A stretch of 64,000 bases of DNA from 20CM-2-65-7 sp963830455. GTDB taxonomy: Bacteria > Gemmatimonadota > Gemmatimonadetes > Gemmatimonadales > GWC2-71-9. Made by a program: the position numbers and the translations under genes. Each line of letters opens with the position of its first letter. Position 1 is the stretch's first letter. Location: positions 1 through 64,000 of the forward strand of contig CAWHMT010000002.1 of the NCBI GenBank assembly GCA_963830455.1. Direction: 5' to 3'. Of the stretch, positions 1 through 10,684 are shown piece after piece. Below the pieces are notes generated by a model. It made no database searches, had not been told where the DNA came from, and saw nothing but the letters and a program-made list of their open reading frames with translations.

Positions 1-201
1 CGGTTGGTCTTCGAATGCCTGCGAAGCTGCGGCCAATGCCTGCAGCCACGCTGGCATGACAGGAAGGCGCTGCCACCGGCTACCATGAGTGAGAAGTGGA
101 CGAATCCCGCTGCAGCGCGTTCCCGGCCATTTATCGACTGCCCAAGCTCCATAAATCGTGATCCGCTGCTCTACGTCGGGACGGCTCAAGCGGCAGTCCA
201 T
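1..201 (-). CDS. Hypothetical protein, 3' end off the window
   Basis: An ATG lies 11 bases after the mcrC stop on the same strand, and the frame stays open for 67 codons to the left edge. The start reads MDCRLSRPDVEQRITIYGAW. I do not recognise the family. The short spacing suggests a third gene of the mcrBC transcription unit. It could also be a chance open frame, since nearby genes carry indels. The visible part holds no clear motif, though it is Trp- and Ala-rich near residues 50-60. Confidence 0.4.
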   Translation of the reverse strand, partial: MDCRLSRPDVEQRITIYGAWAVDKWPGTRCSGIRPLLTHGSRWQRLPVMPAWLQALAAASQAFEDQP

Positions 202-212
202 CTGGAGCGCAC

Positions 213-1504
213 TCAGGAACCAAACACGAGCCGATGAGCCTCGGCTCTCAGCGCCCGTTGGGCAGATTCCTTCCGCCCCTGCTGAAGCAAATCGTGCAGC
301 CGGAGCAGGTTGACCGGCCGCAACACAATCTCGCCGCGACGCGCCGAGGTCACAGGATCACGCAACTCGATTCGCTGTTCGCGAGCACCGGCGGCAATCG
401 TGGGATAGAGAATCGACGCCGTCCCCGCGCTCTCGGCGCTCATCCCATAGACCGCGAGTTGATAGAGCATCTCTCGCGGCAAGTTCGTCTCCCACAGATC
501 CCGATACTTCGCATCCAGCACCGCCCGCGGAGCGTGTTTAAGCACCACGAAATCGGGACGGGGCTGGGGATCTTTGTGGTGCCGCGGATTGTGTCCGGCG
601 ACGTACGCGAAGACCTGGCGCAGGGTTCTGTTGCATCCTTCACGTGATAGCCCGTGAGACTGTCGCGGAGGAACCGTCCGAGCAACGCCTGGAAAAAGCG
701 ATTCATGTCAAACAGGAAGCCACGGAACGGCTGGCGCTCCGCAATCCCCTCCTGCACCACGCCGGAGCCGGAGTATAGAAGTTCAATAATCTTCACCGCA
801 GGGTGGTAGGCGGCCGTCAGCCGGTTCCGCGCGCGATCATAGCGCTTGAGCAGGTCGCCGCTGAGAGGCACGGTGGACGCGATCTCGTTCAGGAGGGCGG
901 CACCGCGCCCTAGCCGCTCTCGGAGGCCGGTGTCGGTCGAGAGTGCGCGCGCGCCGTGAGTCCCGCGAGCAGGAGCTGGTTGATCAGGCAGTTCTCGGTT
1001 CGCGGATGATGACGGCACGGCAGTGCCGCGCGTGTGGTCCCGCTGTGCGCGAGGCGCTGGAATTGGATGCGCCCCGCGCGGGCTTTCAACCTTCGCCATC
1101 CACGCGCATGTACTCGCGCCGGAGCCCACGCCGGGATAAGAGACTCGTCGGCTTCGTCCGCCAGCTGAGCGATGAACAGCTCCTGAAACGAACAGTGCTC
1201 GATCAGGTGCTGCGTTTCCGGCAAGAGGTGGAGGTCCCGCAGACCGTAGGCGTACCGCAGCAGGTGGAGCAGGGGCGCGCCGCGGATCTTTGGGACGATG
1301 TCGATCCGCAGATCGCCCACCGTAACGGTCCCGACGAAGGATGAGGCTTCCAGCTTGAGTCCCTTGGGACGTGCGGCGCGCATCCAGCGCTTGCAGCTTC
1401 ACGATCGCCCGCATCTCGGCGTGCTCGGCCAGGCTCGGGTCGCGGAGCTCCGCCGACTCGGCTGGAGACAGCGTCTGCCACTCCCTCAGGGTGACCGCTT
1501 TCAC
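213..1504 (-). CDS. mcrC: McrC, nuclease subunit of McrBC-type restriction system (frameshifted)
   Basis: McrC is the nuclease partner that McrB recruits to cut modified or foreign DNA. The N-terminal half has the family beta-strand signature GTVTVGDLRIDIVPKIRG. The middle has NCLINQLLLAGL and a long helical stretch ending GFLFDMNRFFQALLGRFL. The C-terminal half carries a PD-(D/E)XK-like core, RPDFVVLKHAPRAVLDAKYR, with Asp and Asp-Ala-Lys residues. These pieces lie in different frames, with breaks near 1380, 940 and 600, so the gene is whole in content but broken as read. The GTG start overlaps the mcrB stop (GTGA), indicating translational coupling. Length of about 430 codons fits the family. 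Confidence 0.85.
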
Positions 1505-3761
1505 GTCTGATGGTCGCCCCGATCCGATTCCGCCTCTTCATCCTCGAGCAGGGGCGAGAGAGCGGACTCGGCAGTCGTTAATTCCGGATACTGATTGAGT
1601 AGCACCTGCACCAGGTCCGACGGGCTGCCCTGATCAAAGATGCCGTGTTGATCCGCTTGCTCGTTCTTGTCCACGAGGCTCCTCCACGATGCTGATCAAG
1701 GCATCGAAGTCCTCGTAGCAGTACTCGATCAGGTCGAGGCAGACATGCTCCCGGATAGCACGGCTTGAGCCGCGAAGTCGCCGATCGGGTTCCCGCCCTC
1801 CATCAGATCACTATGGCCGATCTGCAGGTTCGGCCGTCGCGACCGAGGTGTTCGGCGGACTCGGGCGTTGAGCGCCGCCAGCCAGGCGCCGAGGGGGAGT
1901 CCGGCGACGTTTGCAGTGCCAGCGTGGTGGGGTCCGGCATGGCTCGGATAGAATCCGAACCGCCGCCGCAGGGCCGTGTCCAGCAGCGCGATCGAGCGAT
2001 CGGCAGTGTTCATCGTGCCGATGATCCAGACGTTCTGCGGCACGGAGAATTTCTTACCGCTCAGGGTAGGACGGTCTCCTGGCCACGCTTCTCTTTCTCG
2101 AGCAGCGTGATGAGCTCGCCGAAGATGCGGGGAATGTCGCCGCGGTTGATCTCGTCGACGATGAGGATCTCGGGATGTTCGGTGACTGTGACGCCTCGCC
2201 GCGCGAACGTCTTGAGCAGATCCGTCGCGCAGCTCGTCGTTCAGCTGCCCCTGCTCGGCGACCGGGCGATCACCCTCGATGAAGTCCTCGTAGCCATCGT
2301 TGGGGTCGAAGGTGCAGGTGCGGATCGCCACGCGTCCTTGTCAGACCTGCTGCGGCTGTCGAAGGCGAGTCCCATATTTGCTATATGCGGCAATGTCCCG
2401 CGCCGCCCGCATGGCCCAAAAGGTTTTCCCTGTCCCCGGCGGTCCGTACAGAATGACTTGTCCTTTGCGCTCGAGCACCGATTCGATCTGGCCTGGGATG
2501 CCTGTCAGTCGCGGTACCGGTTGCGTGCGCTTCTCCATCACCTTGCCCGGGAGCGGACTTGACGGGCGACAGGATCTTGCGCTCGATCTCGATGCGGTTC
2601 GGAATTGCCTTGATCTCGTGCACGGTGGTGAGCAGCCCCTCCCGCTCACGCAGCGGCCATTCCTGCATGTCTCGCCACTCCATCGGGCGGCGATGCGCGA
2701 AGTCTCCTGACAGATGGTAGAGATACGGACCGGTGACCCGTCCGATGCCAAGGGCCGTGCCGCCGTCGCAGGCGACGATGATATCTCCTTCTTAATTCGA
2801 TGCACGAAAGTGAAAACTTCCCCGCTTTCTTGCCGGCGACTCTCGGGTCCGCGGGAAAACGCTTGGCCATCAGTTGCTTGATGGCGTTCTTTGCCGTCAG
2901 GTCGGGAGTGATCGTGCCGAGGTCGCCCAGCTCCGACCAACCGATAGCCACGCAACCGCCGTCTTTCATGAGGTTCCATTTGTTGCGCGCCTTGCCGGTG
3001 TTATCACTGGTTCCGATGCGCCAGAACCGATTCGGCCGACCGTTGCGGGCGTTCAAGCTCCAGTGAGATGATTCATGGGCATCGCCAGCTCCTTGGCGAT
3101 CGCCACGAGAATCGTCCGGCCGCCATGTATCGACCGTCCTTGTCGTCCCGTGGCGGGTCAACGAGCATCTTGATCAAGTGAAAGTGCTGATAGTCGGTCA
3201 CGTGGTAATCGTCGAGCTTTTCATGGGCGAGCAAGCTGAAGTACTTGTGCCCCAAGCCGAATCACTGACGTGGGGGGCTCGCCGGTCGAGTTGCTCCTGC
3301 AGATTGACGTACTCCGCGTCGGAAGCGTTCTCCGGAAAGGCCTCCAGTACCACTGCGCCGGCGATGAACTCGTCGCGGTGTTCACGGGCGATCCCTATCG
3401 CTTCTGCGAGTGCTATCGCGACGGGGTTGTTGCGCTCGCCGCGCATCCACTCACCTGTATCCTTCGACTTGTAGACGCGGAACTTGAGCGCGCTACCCAC
3501 CGCGATGCTGCCGAATCTGGCGGGAAACTCCTCGTCGTCTTTGAACTCGAGCCAATAGGCGAGGCTCGAGCGATTGCTGAGGTCGTGTAGGGTCGACAAC
3601 AGCGCCTCCCCGTCCAGCCGGCTCAAGGCCTCAGGGCCGAACTTGTCGCGGAACAGTCCGTAGCATTCGCTGAGCCGCACTGGCGTCAGGAGTTTTCCCT
3701 CGGCGCTCAGCTTGGTGTACGTCTCTTTGAGTGCTGCCGCGATGGTCGGATCGAGAACCAT
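1501..3761 (-). CDS. mcrB: McrB-like AAA+ GTPase with EVE-like domain (frameshifted)
   Basis: This is the motor subunit of an McrBC-type restriction system. The first ~220 residues form a helical domain I cannot name. Next comes an EVE/PUA-like domain (about 3050-2620), recognisable by RFWRIGTSDNTGKARNKWN, CVAIGWSELGDL, GIGRVTGPYLYHLSGDF and PMEWRDMQEWPL; such domains read modified bases. The AAA+ part has Walker A GPPGTGKT (near 2430), CTFDPNDGYEDFIEG, Walker B ILIVDEINRGDIPR (near 2150) and NVWIIGTMNTADRSIALLD with TALRRRFGF. Breaks occur near 3250, 3060, 2780, 2340, 2250, 2080 and 1740. The C-terminal tail ends just inside mcrC (GTGA). The ATG at 3761 is the first start in the frame. Confidence 0.85.
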
Positions 3762-4106
3762 GGATGCGCTCGCGCTCGGGGTTCTTGAGTCTATCGACGT
3801 CCAGCGACAACGCTAGAACGCTCCTCCAGCCAAACCGATAGCAGCATCGGTGTCACAGGGTCCGAACAACTTTTGACGCATCGATCTCGGTCCCGTCATC
3901 CACATTACCGAAAACCTCACGGCCGCCCTCTCCGTCGAGCGACAGCCAATCGCACCAGCTCCCCAAGAACCTGCACCGACTATGGTACAAGAAGCCCGCC
4001 GTGGGAGGTGGTGTGACGAGCGCCGTTTTCACCACGAGGCTGGCTGGCCAACGTCAGCAGAAGGGCGGCATGCTATCGCCTACTCGAAAGGCGAGGAGCA
4101 ACGGTC
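3762..4106. other. Divergent intergenic region
   Basis: These 345 bases separate mcrB (minus) from the DUF6946-like gene (plus), so promoters for both units must lie here. I see no convincing -35/-10 pair and no RNA gene. A 60-codon minus-strand frame at 3853-4035 shows no recognisable motif, and I do not call it a gene. A GAGGAG ribosome-binding site at 4093-4098 serves the plus-strand gene. Confidence 0.5.
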
Positions 4107-4785
4107 ATGAATCGTTTCCCAGGACCTACTAGTGGTCCCGACAGTTGGAAACAGTGGTTGGCAAAGCCCGACAAGCACTGGAAGCCCGGCTACTCGGCGT
4201 GGGCTATCGCGCATGCTTCGGGAGGCGTCAAGCGGATTCCCACCTGAGATCTCCGCCCTGCTGGCAACGGAGCCCCAGTTCGCAAACGCCGCGCTCTTGC
4301 TTGCGATCCCAGAGTACAAAGTGGAGCTCCCTGGTGGGACTCGACCTTCGCAAAACGACTTGCTCTGCGTGTGCCGCACCGCATCGGGACTCGCGACAAT
4401 CGCAGTGGAGGGGAAGGTTGATGAACCGTTCGATCGGACGCTCGACGAGTGGCGGCGGAAAGAGTCCAAGGGCAAGGGCAAACGCCTGCAGTATCTCACC
4501 CGAACGATCGGGCTAAAAGCGCGACCACCTGGGACGATCCGATATCAACTCCTGCACCGCACCGCGTCTGCGGTGATCGAGGCCCAGCGCTTCCACGCAC
4601 GGGACGCCGCAATGGTCGTGCACTCCTTTAGCCCTGAACAGGCATCGCTCGGCGACTACCAATCATTTCTAGCCTTGTTCGGCAAGAAAGGGGGTCCCGG
4701 GCAACTGACCGCACTCGGTACGACGAACGGCACTCGCATTTGGGCGGGATGGGCACAGGGTGATGCGAAGTTCCTGAAGGCCTAG
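4107..4785 (+). CDS. DUF6946-like protein (frameshifted)
   Basis: The N-terminus (DSWKQWLAKPDKHWKPGYSA) and the rest (GFPPEISALLA, LAIPEYKVELPGG, TIAVEGKVDEPF, IRYQLLHRTASAVIEAQRF, VVHSFSP) are in different frames, joined by an indel near 4235. Together they match my memory of the DUF6946 family of about 220 residues. The function of that family is unknown to me. The Glu-Gly-Lys motif in AVEGKVDE recalls the E-x-K half of PD-(D/E)XK nucleases, but that is inference. ATG 4107 is chosen because GAGGAG lies 8 bases upstream and the family N-terminus starts there. The stop is 16 bases before the nuclease-helicase gene, so they probably form one operon. Confidence 0.65.
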
Positions 4786-4801
4786 TCACACTGTCCCGGC
4801 G

Positions 4802-7800
4802 ATGCGAATCTCAAACACCGAACTGGTCTTGTCCGCCACGGACCTGTCCAACTTCCTCAGTTGCCGCCACCTCACGGCCCTCGATATGGCCGTCGCGTTC
4901 GACAAGCGCAAACGTCCGCATTGGGACGATCCGCTTCTCGAGATTCTGTTTGCCCGCGGACTCGACCACGAGGAGGCATACGTCGCCAACACTTCAAGCC
5001 AAGGGCCTGAAGGTCGTCACGCTCGGCCGACGTGAAGGATCCCGACACCGGCGTTGCGCAGACCATCGACGCAATGCGTTCGGGCGCGGACGTGATCGTG
5101 CAGGCGGCGCTGCGCGATGGCCGCTGGTTCGGCCGCGCCGATGTGCTCCAGCGGGTCGAGCAGCCCAGCAGCCTCGGCGCGTGGTCGTATGAAGTCACGG
5201 ACACCAAGCTGGCCCGCGAGACCCGCGCCGGGACCATCCTGCAACTCGGTCTCTACTCTGAAATGCTTGCGGCAGCACAAGGCGCTCGGCCTGAGCATTT
5301 CTATGTCGTTACGCCCGATCCGACAACGCCCATTCACACGTATCGCGTTGACGACTACGCGGCGTACTTCCGCTTGATCCGCGCCCAAATGGAAGCAGCC
5401 GTCGCCCAGGGTGACGCGGTGCTCGCGGCGGCCAATTACCCGGACCCTGTCGAACACTGCGACGTGTGCGTCTGGTCCAGTGAGTGCAATCGCAAGCGAC
5501 ATGAGGACGACCACCTGTCACTGGTTGCCGGCATCTCACGCCTGCAACGTCGCGAGCTCGAGTCCCACAACGTCTCGACCCTCACGCAGCTCGCGGGCGT
5601 GCCGCTGCCCCTTCCGTTCAAGCCAAAGCGAGGCGCGGCGGACACCTACGTCCGCGTTCGCGAGCAAGCGAGGGTCCAATTCGAGTCGCGCGGCAAAACG
5701 CCGCCGCTCTACGAGATGCGTGAGTTCGAGGAAGGCAATGGACTCAGCCGCCTACCCGAGCCATCGCCCGGAGACCTGTTTCTGGACCTTGAAGGCGACC
5801 TGTTCGCCGCCGAGGGTGGACGCGAGTACTTGTTCGGCGTCGTGGCGCTCGATGCGGACGGTGCACCATCCTATCGGCCATTCTGGGCGTTCACCGAACA
5901 CGAGGAGCGCCAAGCCTTCGAGTCGGTCATGGACCTGATCCTCGCGGCGTGGGACAAACACCCAGGCATGCACGTCTATCACTACGCGCCCTACGAGCCA
6001 GGCGCGTTCAAGCGCTTGATGGGCCGATACGCGACCCGCGAACAGGAGCTCGACAAGTTGCTGCGCGCGAGACGCTTCGTGGATCTGTACGGGGTGGTGC
6101 GCCAAGGCGTGCGCGCTGGCATCGAGCGCTACTCGATCAAGAACCTCGAAGTCTTCTACGGATACGATCGGGCCGTGCCGCTCGCCGACGCGAATCGGAG
6201 CCTTCGTCTGATGGAGCAGGGCCTTGAGCTGCACATCCCGGAGACAGTTCCGGCGGAAGTCCGAGCGGTCGTGGAGGGCTACAACAAGGATGATTGTCTC
6301 TCGACTCTGCATCTCCGCAGCTGGCTGGAGGGCTTGCGGGCCGAGCTGGAGCACTCGGGCACAGCTGTTCCGCGGCCTGCACTCGAAGAAGGTGAGGCAT
6401 CGGAGGAGCTCGATGAGCGTGCGCAACGCGTCGCCGACCTGCGCACCCGCCTGCTGGCGGGCGTTCCCGATGCACGGGCCGAGCGGACGCAAGAGCAACA
6501 CGGTCGTTGGTTACTGGCCTACCTGCTCGACTTCCACCGCCGCGAAGACAAGGCCAACTGGTGGGAGTACTACCGCCTGTGCGAGTTGCCGGAGGAGGAC
6601 CTGTACGACGAACCGCAAGCCATCGCCGGTCTCCAACATGTCGATCGCGTCGAGATCGTTCGCAGTAAGAGCGGGCAAACCGACGGGTTCGGTCGTCGAT
6701 CGCTACAGGTTTCCGGCGCAAGAAATGGAGATTCGCCGCGGCGATGAGTTGAAGCTGCAAGACGGGACGAAGCTGGGAGACGTCGTGCACGTGGATCGCC
6801 TTGCCCTCACGATCGATGTGCGAAAGGGTCCCAAGCTCGCGAACAATCATCCCACGGCAGTCTTTGCGCACACGCACGTGCGCATAGATGTGCTCGAGGA
6901 ATCGATCCAAGCGGTCGGGGAGCAGATGGTCAGCGGGAACCTCCGCCCCGTGGCCAGAGACTTGCTGCTGGCGCAAGCGCCACGCCTCTCCTCGGGCGCA
7001 GTTCGCCCCGTCTTGAGGAAGAGAGCGCCGTCGATTTCGCGGTGCGAGTTGTACGGGATCTCGACGAGACGGTTCTGGCAATTCAGGGGCCGCCGGGATC
7101 GGGGAAAACGTTCAACGGCGGTCAGATGATCTGCTGCCTTGATCAAGCAGGGCAAGAAGGTCGGCGTCACCGCGACGAGCCACAAGGTCATTCGCAACCT
7201 CCTGGATGCCGTCGCAGAGGCCGCAGACGAAACCGGCGCCAAGGTCCGTTTGGCCCATAAGCGTGACGAGGACGAGGAGGAGGGGCCGGAAGCTGGTGGA
7301 AGCGCTCGGCGACAACGCGAAGGCGCTCGATGCCCTCCAGTCCGGAGAAGCCAACGTGCTTGGCGGCACCGCCTGGCTCTGGGCTCGACCCGAGTTCGCA
7401 GAGTCCGTCGATGTGCTGTTCGTGGACGAGGCCGGCCAGATGTCGCTGGCCAACGTCCTCGCCGTGTCACAGGCCGCGGAGAGCATCGTCTTGCTCGGCG
7501 ACCCGCAGCAACTCGACCAGCCGCAGAAGGGGAGCTCATCCGGAAGGCGTGAACGCGTCAGCGCTGCAGCACATGCTGGGCGACCACCAGACGATGCCGC
7601 CCGACCGCGGCATCTTCCTTCCCGTCACGTGGCGCCTTGCTCCCAGTATCTGTTCGTTCACTTCCGAGGTGTTCTACGAGAGCCGACTCCACTCCAAAGC
7701 CGGGGCTCGAGCGTCAGCGCCTGGTCGGTGCGGGCGACTTCGATGGCAGCGGGCTCTGGGTCGTCCCTGTCGACCACGACGGCAACCGTAACTCGTCGAT

Positions 7801-8241
7801 GGAGGAAATCGAGGTCGTCGCGAGCTTGGTCGAGCGTCTCACCGCTCGTGGTGCACGCTGGATGGACGAGGACGGCCACGAAAAGCCCATGACCGGCGAG
7901 GACGTCCTCGTCGTTTCCCCTTACAACGCACAGGTGAGCCGGCTAAGCGAGCGTTTGGCTCGACCGGAGCCCGGGTCGGGACGGTGGACAAGTTTCAGGG
8001 TCAGGAAGCGCCCGTCGTCATCTATTCTATGGCGACGTCGCGGCCCGAGGATGCACCGCGCGGCATGGAGTTCCTGTACAGCCTCAATCGCCTCAACGTG
8101 GCCACGTCGCGCGCCAGCTGCGCCGCCATCCTGGTCGCTAGTCCGCGTCTCTTCGAGCCGGAGTGCCGCACGCCGCGGCAGATGAAGTTGGCTAACGCGC
8201 TGTGCCGGTATCGTGAAATGGCAAAGGTTGTAGCCAGGTAG
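4802..8241 (+). CDS. TM0106-family RecB-like nuclease fused to SF1 DNA/RNA helicase (frameshifted)
   Basis: One long gene of about 1145 codons. Residues 1-280 form a RecB-like PD-(D/E)XK nuclease (GRADVLQRV, YEVTDTKLA) with a cysteine cluster HCDVCVWSSECNRK. Then comes a YprB-type RNase H exonuclease (LFLDLEGDLF, HYAPYEPGAFKRL, RYSIKNLEVFYGY, YNKDDC). The C-terminal third is a DNA2/NAM7-type SF1 helicase: Walker A IQGPPGSGKT, VLFVDEAGQMS, LGDPQQLDQP, VDKFQGQEAPVVIYSM and LNVATSRA. The parts sit in several frames with breaks near 4995, 5030, 6700, 7010, 7130, 7290, 7550, 7710 and 7970. This architecture is known, but its biological role is not settled; DNA repair or anti-phage defence are both plausible. 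It follows the DUF6946-like gene by 16 bases. Confidence 0.85.
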
Positions 8242-8303
8242 CCGAGCAATCAGCTGTCACACCCCTCCGCCATTCTCAATATCCACAATGGCCAGGAGGG
8301 CCC

Positions 8304-8738
8304 ATGCGTCGCTTGCTCATTCCAGCCGTCGTCCTCGTTCTCGTCGCCTGCGGCGGTGACAGTAGCGGTCCCGGCACCAACCTCACCGGCAGCTGGCTTT
8401 ACTCCGTCTCCAACCTCACGACTGGCGGACTGACGTGCGCGTCCTCGGGCACGACTCTGAGCATTACGCAGACCGGCAACACGTTCTCAGGTTCGTACTC
8501 GGGCGGGACCCTGACCTGCACGACTGCGAGCGGCACAACCTCAGTCTTGATCGGAACGGGCACGGTCGTCAGCGGCTCGCTGTCGGGGAACACCGTGAGC
8601 TTCAATCTCGATACCAGCGATTGGCACAACGTCGGAACCCTCAGCGGCGGCTCGATGAGCGGCACCGTGACTGTACTCCTCACGTTGAACGGGACGAACT
8701 ACACGCTTACGGGCCACTTCGGCGCCGCGCGGTCCTAG
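8304..8738 (+). CDS. Small secreted lipoprotein, unknown function
   Basis: A lipoprotein signal peptide (MRRLLIPAVVLVLVACGGD) has a clear lipobox with Cys at position 16. The mature ~125 residues are rich in Thr, Ser and Gly with repeating beta-strand patterns (LTGSWLYSVSNL, GNTFSGSYSGG, GTVTVLLTLNGTNYTLTGHF). This resembles the single-domain lipocalin-like or beta-sandwich lipoproteins often seen in Gemmatimonadota. It would sit on the cell envelope. A related N-terminal domain occurs in the lipoprotein at 15953. No function can be assigned. Confidence 0.75.
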   Translation: MRRLLIPAVVLVLVACGGDSSGPGTNLTGSWLYSVSNLTTGGLTCASSGTTLSITQTGNTFSGSYSGGTLTCTTASGTTSVLIGTGTVVSGSLSGNTVSFNLDTSDWHNVGTLSGGSMSGTVTVLLTLNGTNYTLTGHFGAARS

Positions 8739-8751
8739 AGCACCCGCAACA

Positions 8752-8874
8752 ATGGACCTCGGCCCCGTCATCCGCATCATCGAAAACGTTCCCGCCGTCG
8801 TTCCCGCAGAACGACAGCCCAGCGGGCCCGTGCCCAAAGAACCCGTCCCCACGAAAGAGCCGACGCCGGCGTGA
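8752..8874 (+). CDS. Small 40-residue proline-rich protein, coupled to next gene
   Basis: ATG 8752 opens a 40-codon frame. The first half (MDLGPVIRIIENVPAVVPAE) is hydrophobic and strand-like; the second half is a Pro/Glu/Val/Thr-rich tail. Its TGA overlaps the GTG start of the next gene (GTGA, 8871-8874), the usual sign of translational coupling. I do not recognise a named family. The pairing argues for a real gene rather than a chance frame. It might be a small partner or leader of the following protein. Confidence 0.5.
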   Translation: MDLGPVIRIIENVPAVVPAERQPSGPVPKEPVPTKEPTPA

Positions 8875-9519
8875 GTGATCACCCAGGCTATGCGTACCCG
8901 CCTGCAGCTGGTTACGGCGCGTACATGCTCATTCGCGGGCTGATCGGTCTATTCAAAGCGCCAGCAGAGACACCGAAACCCACGTACACGCAGGAAACCC
9001 CGCCGATCATCACTCCGCCTCTTCAACCCGCCACGCCGCCAGGACCGCCCGTCGTTCAATGGACGGAACGTCGAGAGCTCATCGCGTTTCGCGCCTGGCG
9101 GCTGCTCACGGTGATGTTCCAGCGTGGCGAAGACACGAGCGGCTCACGGCTCATTTCGCTCTCGGCGCCATGCATCTGGAACGGTCCGGTTGCGCACGCG
9201 ACGCGTCCACTGCCCACAGTCGAGCAACCGAGCGGCATCTACGCGCTCAAGCCCGAAGTCGCCGATCGCTTGCAATGGCACAACGAGCACTGCTGGGTAA
9301 CGGGGACGATCGCGCTGTCCGGTCGCGTCGTCGAGCACGCCTCGGCTACCGCGCCGAGCGCGCCGTCGTGCGCGAGTTGCGCCTCGGCGTCGGGGCTCAT
9401 CTGCCTTCCGATCGCTCAAGAAACTGCGAGAAATGATCGAAGAACTTGAGAACCGCTATCAAGTCACGGTAAGCATCGGCCAATCAGATCGTGAAGCCGC
9501 CGATCATGCATGCTGCTGA
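8871..9519 (+). CDS. Uncharacterised protein with GRVVEH-GYRAE motif (frameshifted)
   Basis: A short hydrophobic patch near residue 20 (AYMLIRGLIGLFKA) is followed by a proline-rich linker. The main domain contains PSGIYALKPEVADRLQWHN, then GTIALSGRVVEHA, and after an indel near 9345 LGYRAERAVVRELRLGV. A second indel near 9405 leads to a helical tail (LREMIEELENRYQVTVSIG) ending at TGA 9517. I recall the motif order G-x-V-x-L-x-GRV-EH-x-GYRAE from uncharacterised proteins in several phyla, with no known function. It is coupled to the small upstream gene by GTGA. Confidence 0.6.
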
Positions 9520-9618
9520 GCGGTCGACACGCAGGCATTGGAGCTGCCATTTGTGTGGGACCAGCACCCGATGGAGGCTGATCTAGCGCTGTCGCACCGG
9601 CGCCGTATCGTCGTGGCA

Positions 9619-10684
9619 ATGACCAAAACCGAACGCTGGCTCAACCTCCTCGCCTTCCTCCTCGACCGGCACTACCCGGCCTCGCGCGAGGAGATTCTGA
9701 GCCAGGTCTCCGACTACAAGGAGGACTGGGTCGGCGGCGACGCACAAGTCGCGCGAGTCCGTGCGCCGCAAGTTCGAGCGCGACAAAGCCGAGCTGAAAG
9801 AGCTGGGCGTGACGCTCGAGCCGCTCAAAGAGAAGATCCTCGCGAATCACTCCGATCAGGAAGTCGAAGCCTACCAGCTGAAGCCCCGAGACTTCTATCT
9901 GCCATACCTCAGGGCTCCCGGTCGTGTTACGACGCACCCTTACTTCGTGCAGGAAGTCGCCCTCACCTCGGATGACGTCCCGATTCTGCGCCGAGCCGCC
10001 GAGCGCATCGCCGCGCTCACCGATACGCCCCTCGGCACCGCCGCACGCTCGGCGATTCGCAAGCTGTCGTTCGATCTACCGGAGCTGAACGTCGGATCCG
10101 AAGAGCGTGCCTTCCCAGCGCCCGCCGAGATCGAGGCCCAGTTCGCGACCCTCCGACAGGCGGTCGAATCGCGGCGCGCGGTCCGCTGCCGCTACTACAC
10201 GATCCGTCGCGACGTCGAAGCCGAGCGCGTGATCGAGCCCTACGGGCTCATGCTGTCTTGGGGCCACTGGTACTGCGTCGCTCGCGCGCGCGATCGCAAC
10301 GCGCTGCGCGTGTTCCGGCTCGATCGGATGAAAGACGTGCATATAGTAGAAGGGGAGCAGGGCGAGTTCACCGTGCCCAAAGGCTTCAAGATCGCGAGCT
10401 ACCTGAACCGCGCCCCGTGGGAGCTGTCCGACGAGAAGCCGGTCACGGCGCGCGTCCGCATCAACTTCCCCCAGTCGCGCTGGGTCATCGGCGAGCGGCT
10501 CGGCAAGGTCGTCAAAGCGGTGACCGACGACGCCGGCAGCGAATTCGAATTCGAAGTCCGCGCCGTCGATGCCTTCGTGCGCTGGCTGCTCCCGCTCGGC
10601 AAGCAGGTCGAAGTCCTCTCACCGCCGTCGATCAAGAAGCAGCTCGAATCCGCACGCGCAGCGCTCCGCGCCGTCTATCGCTAG
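9619..10684 (+). CDS. WYL-domain transcriptional regulator, first of a tandem pair (frameshifted)
   Basis: The N-terminus is a winged helix (TKTERWLNLLAFLLDRHYPA, SREEILSQV). An indel near 9750 separates it from VRRKFERDKAELKELGVTL. The WYL part follows (AVRCRYYTIRRDVEAERVIE, PYGLMLSWGHWYCVARARDR, LRVFRLDRMKDV) and then the WCX extension (TARVRINFPQSRWVIGERLG). WYL domains sense nucleic-acid ligands and commonly regulate defence or DNA-damage genes. The stop abuts the ATG of the second WYL gene without a gap, as in PafB/PafC-type pairs. Its position beside nuclease genes suggests local regulation, which is inference. Confidence 0.85.

Noticed and set aside
4..237. Plus-strand frame at the left edge
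   Set aside because: No motif or ribosome site. The opposite strand has an open frame placed just after mcrC, which is the better candidate.
3853..4035. A 60-codon minus-strand frame between mcrB and the DUF6946-like gene
   Set aside because: It has no recognisable motif and no ribosome-binding site; promoters are expected here.
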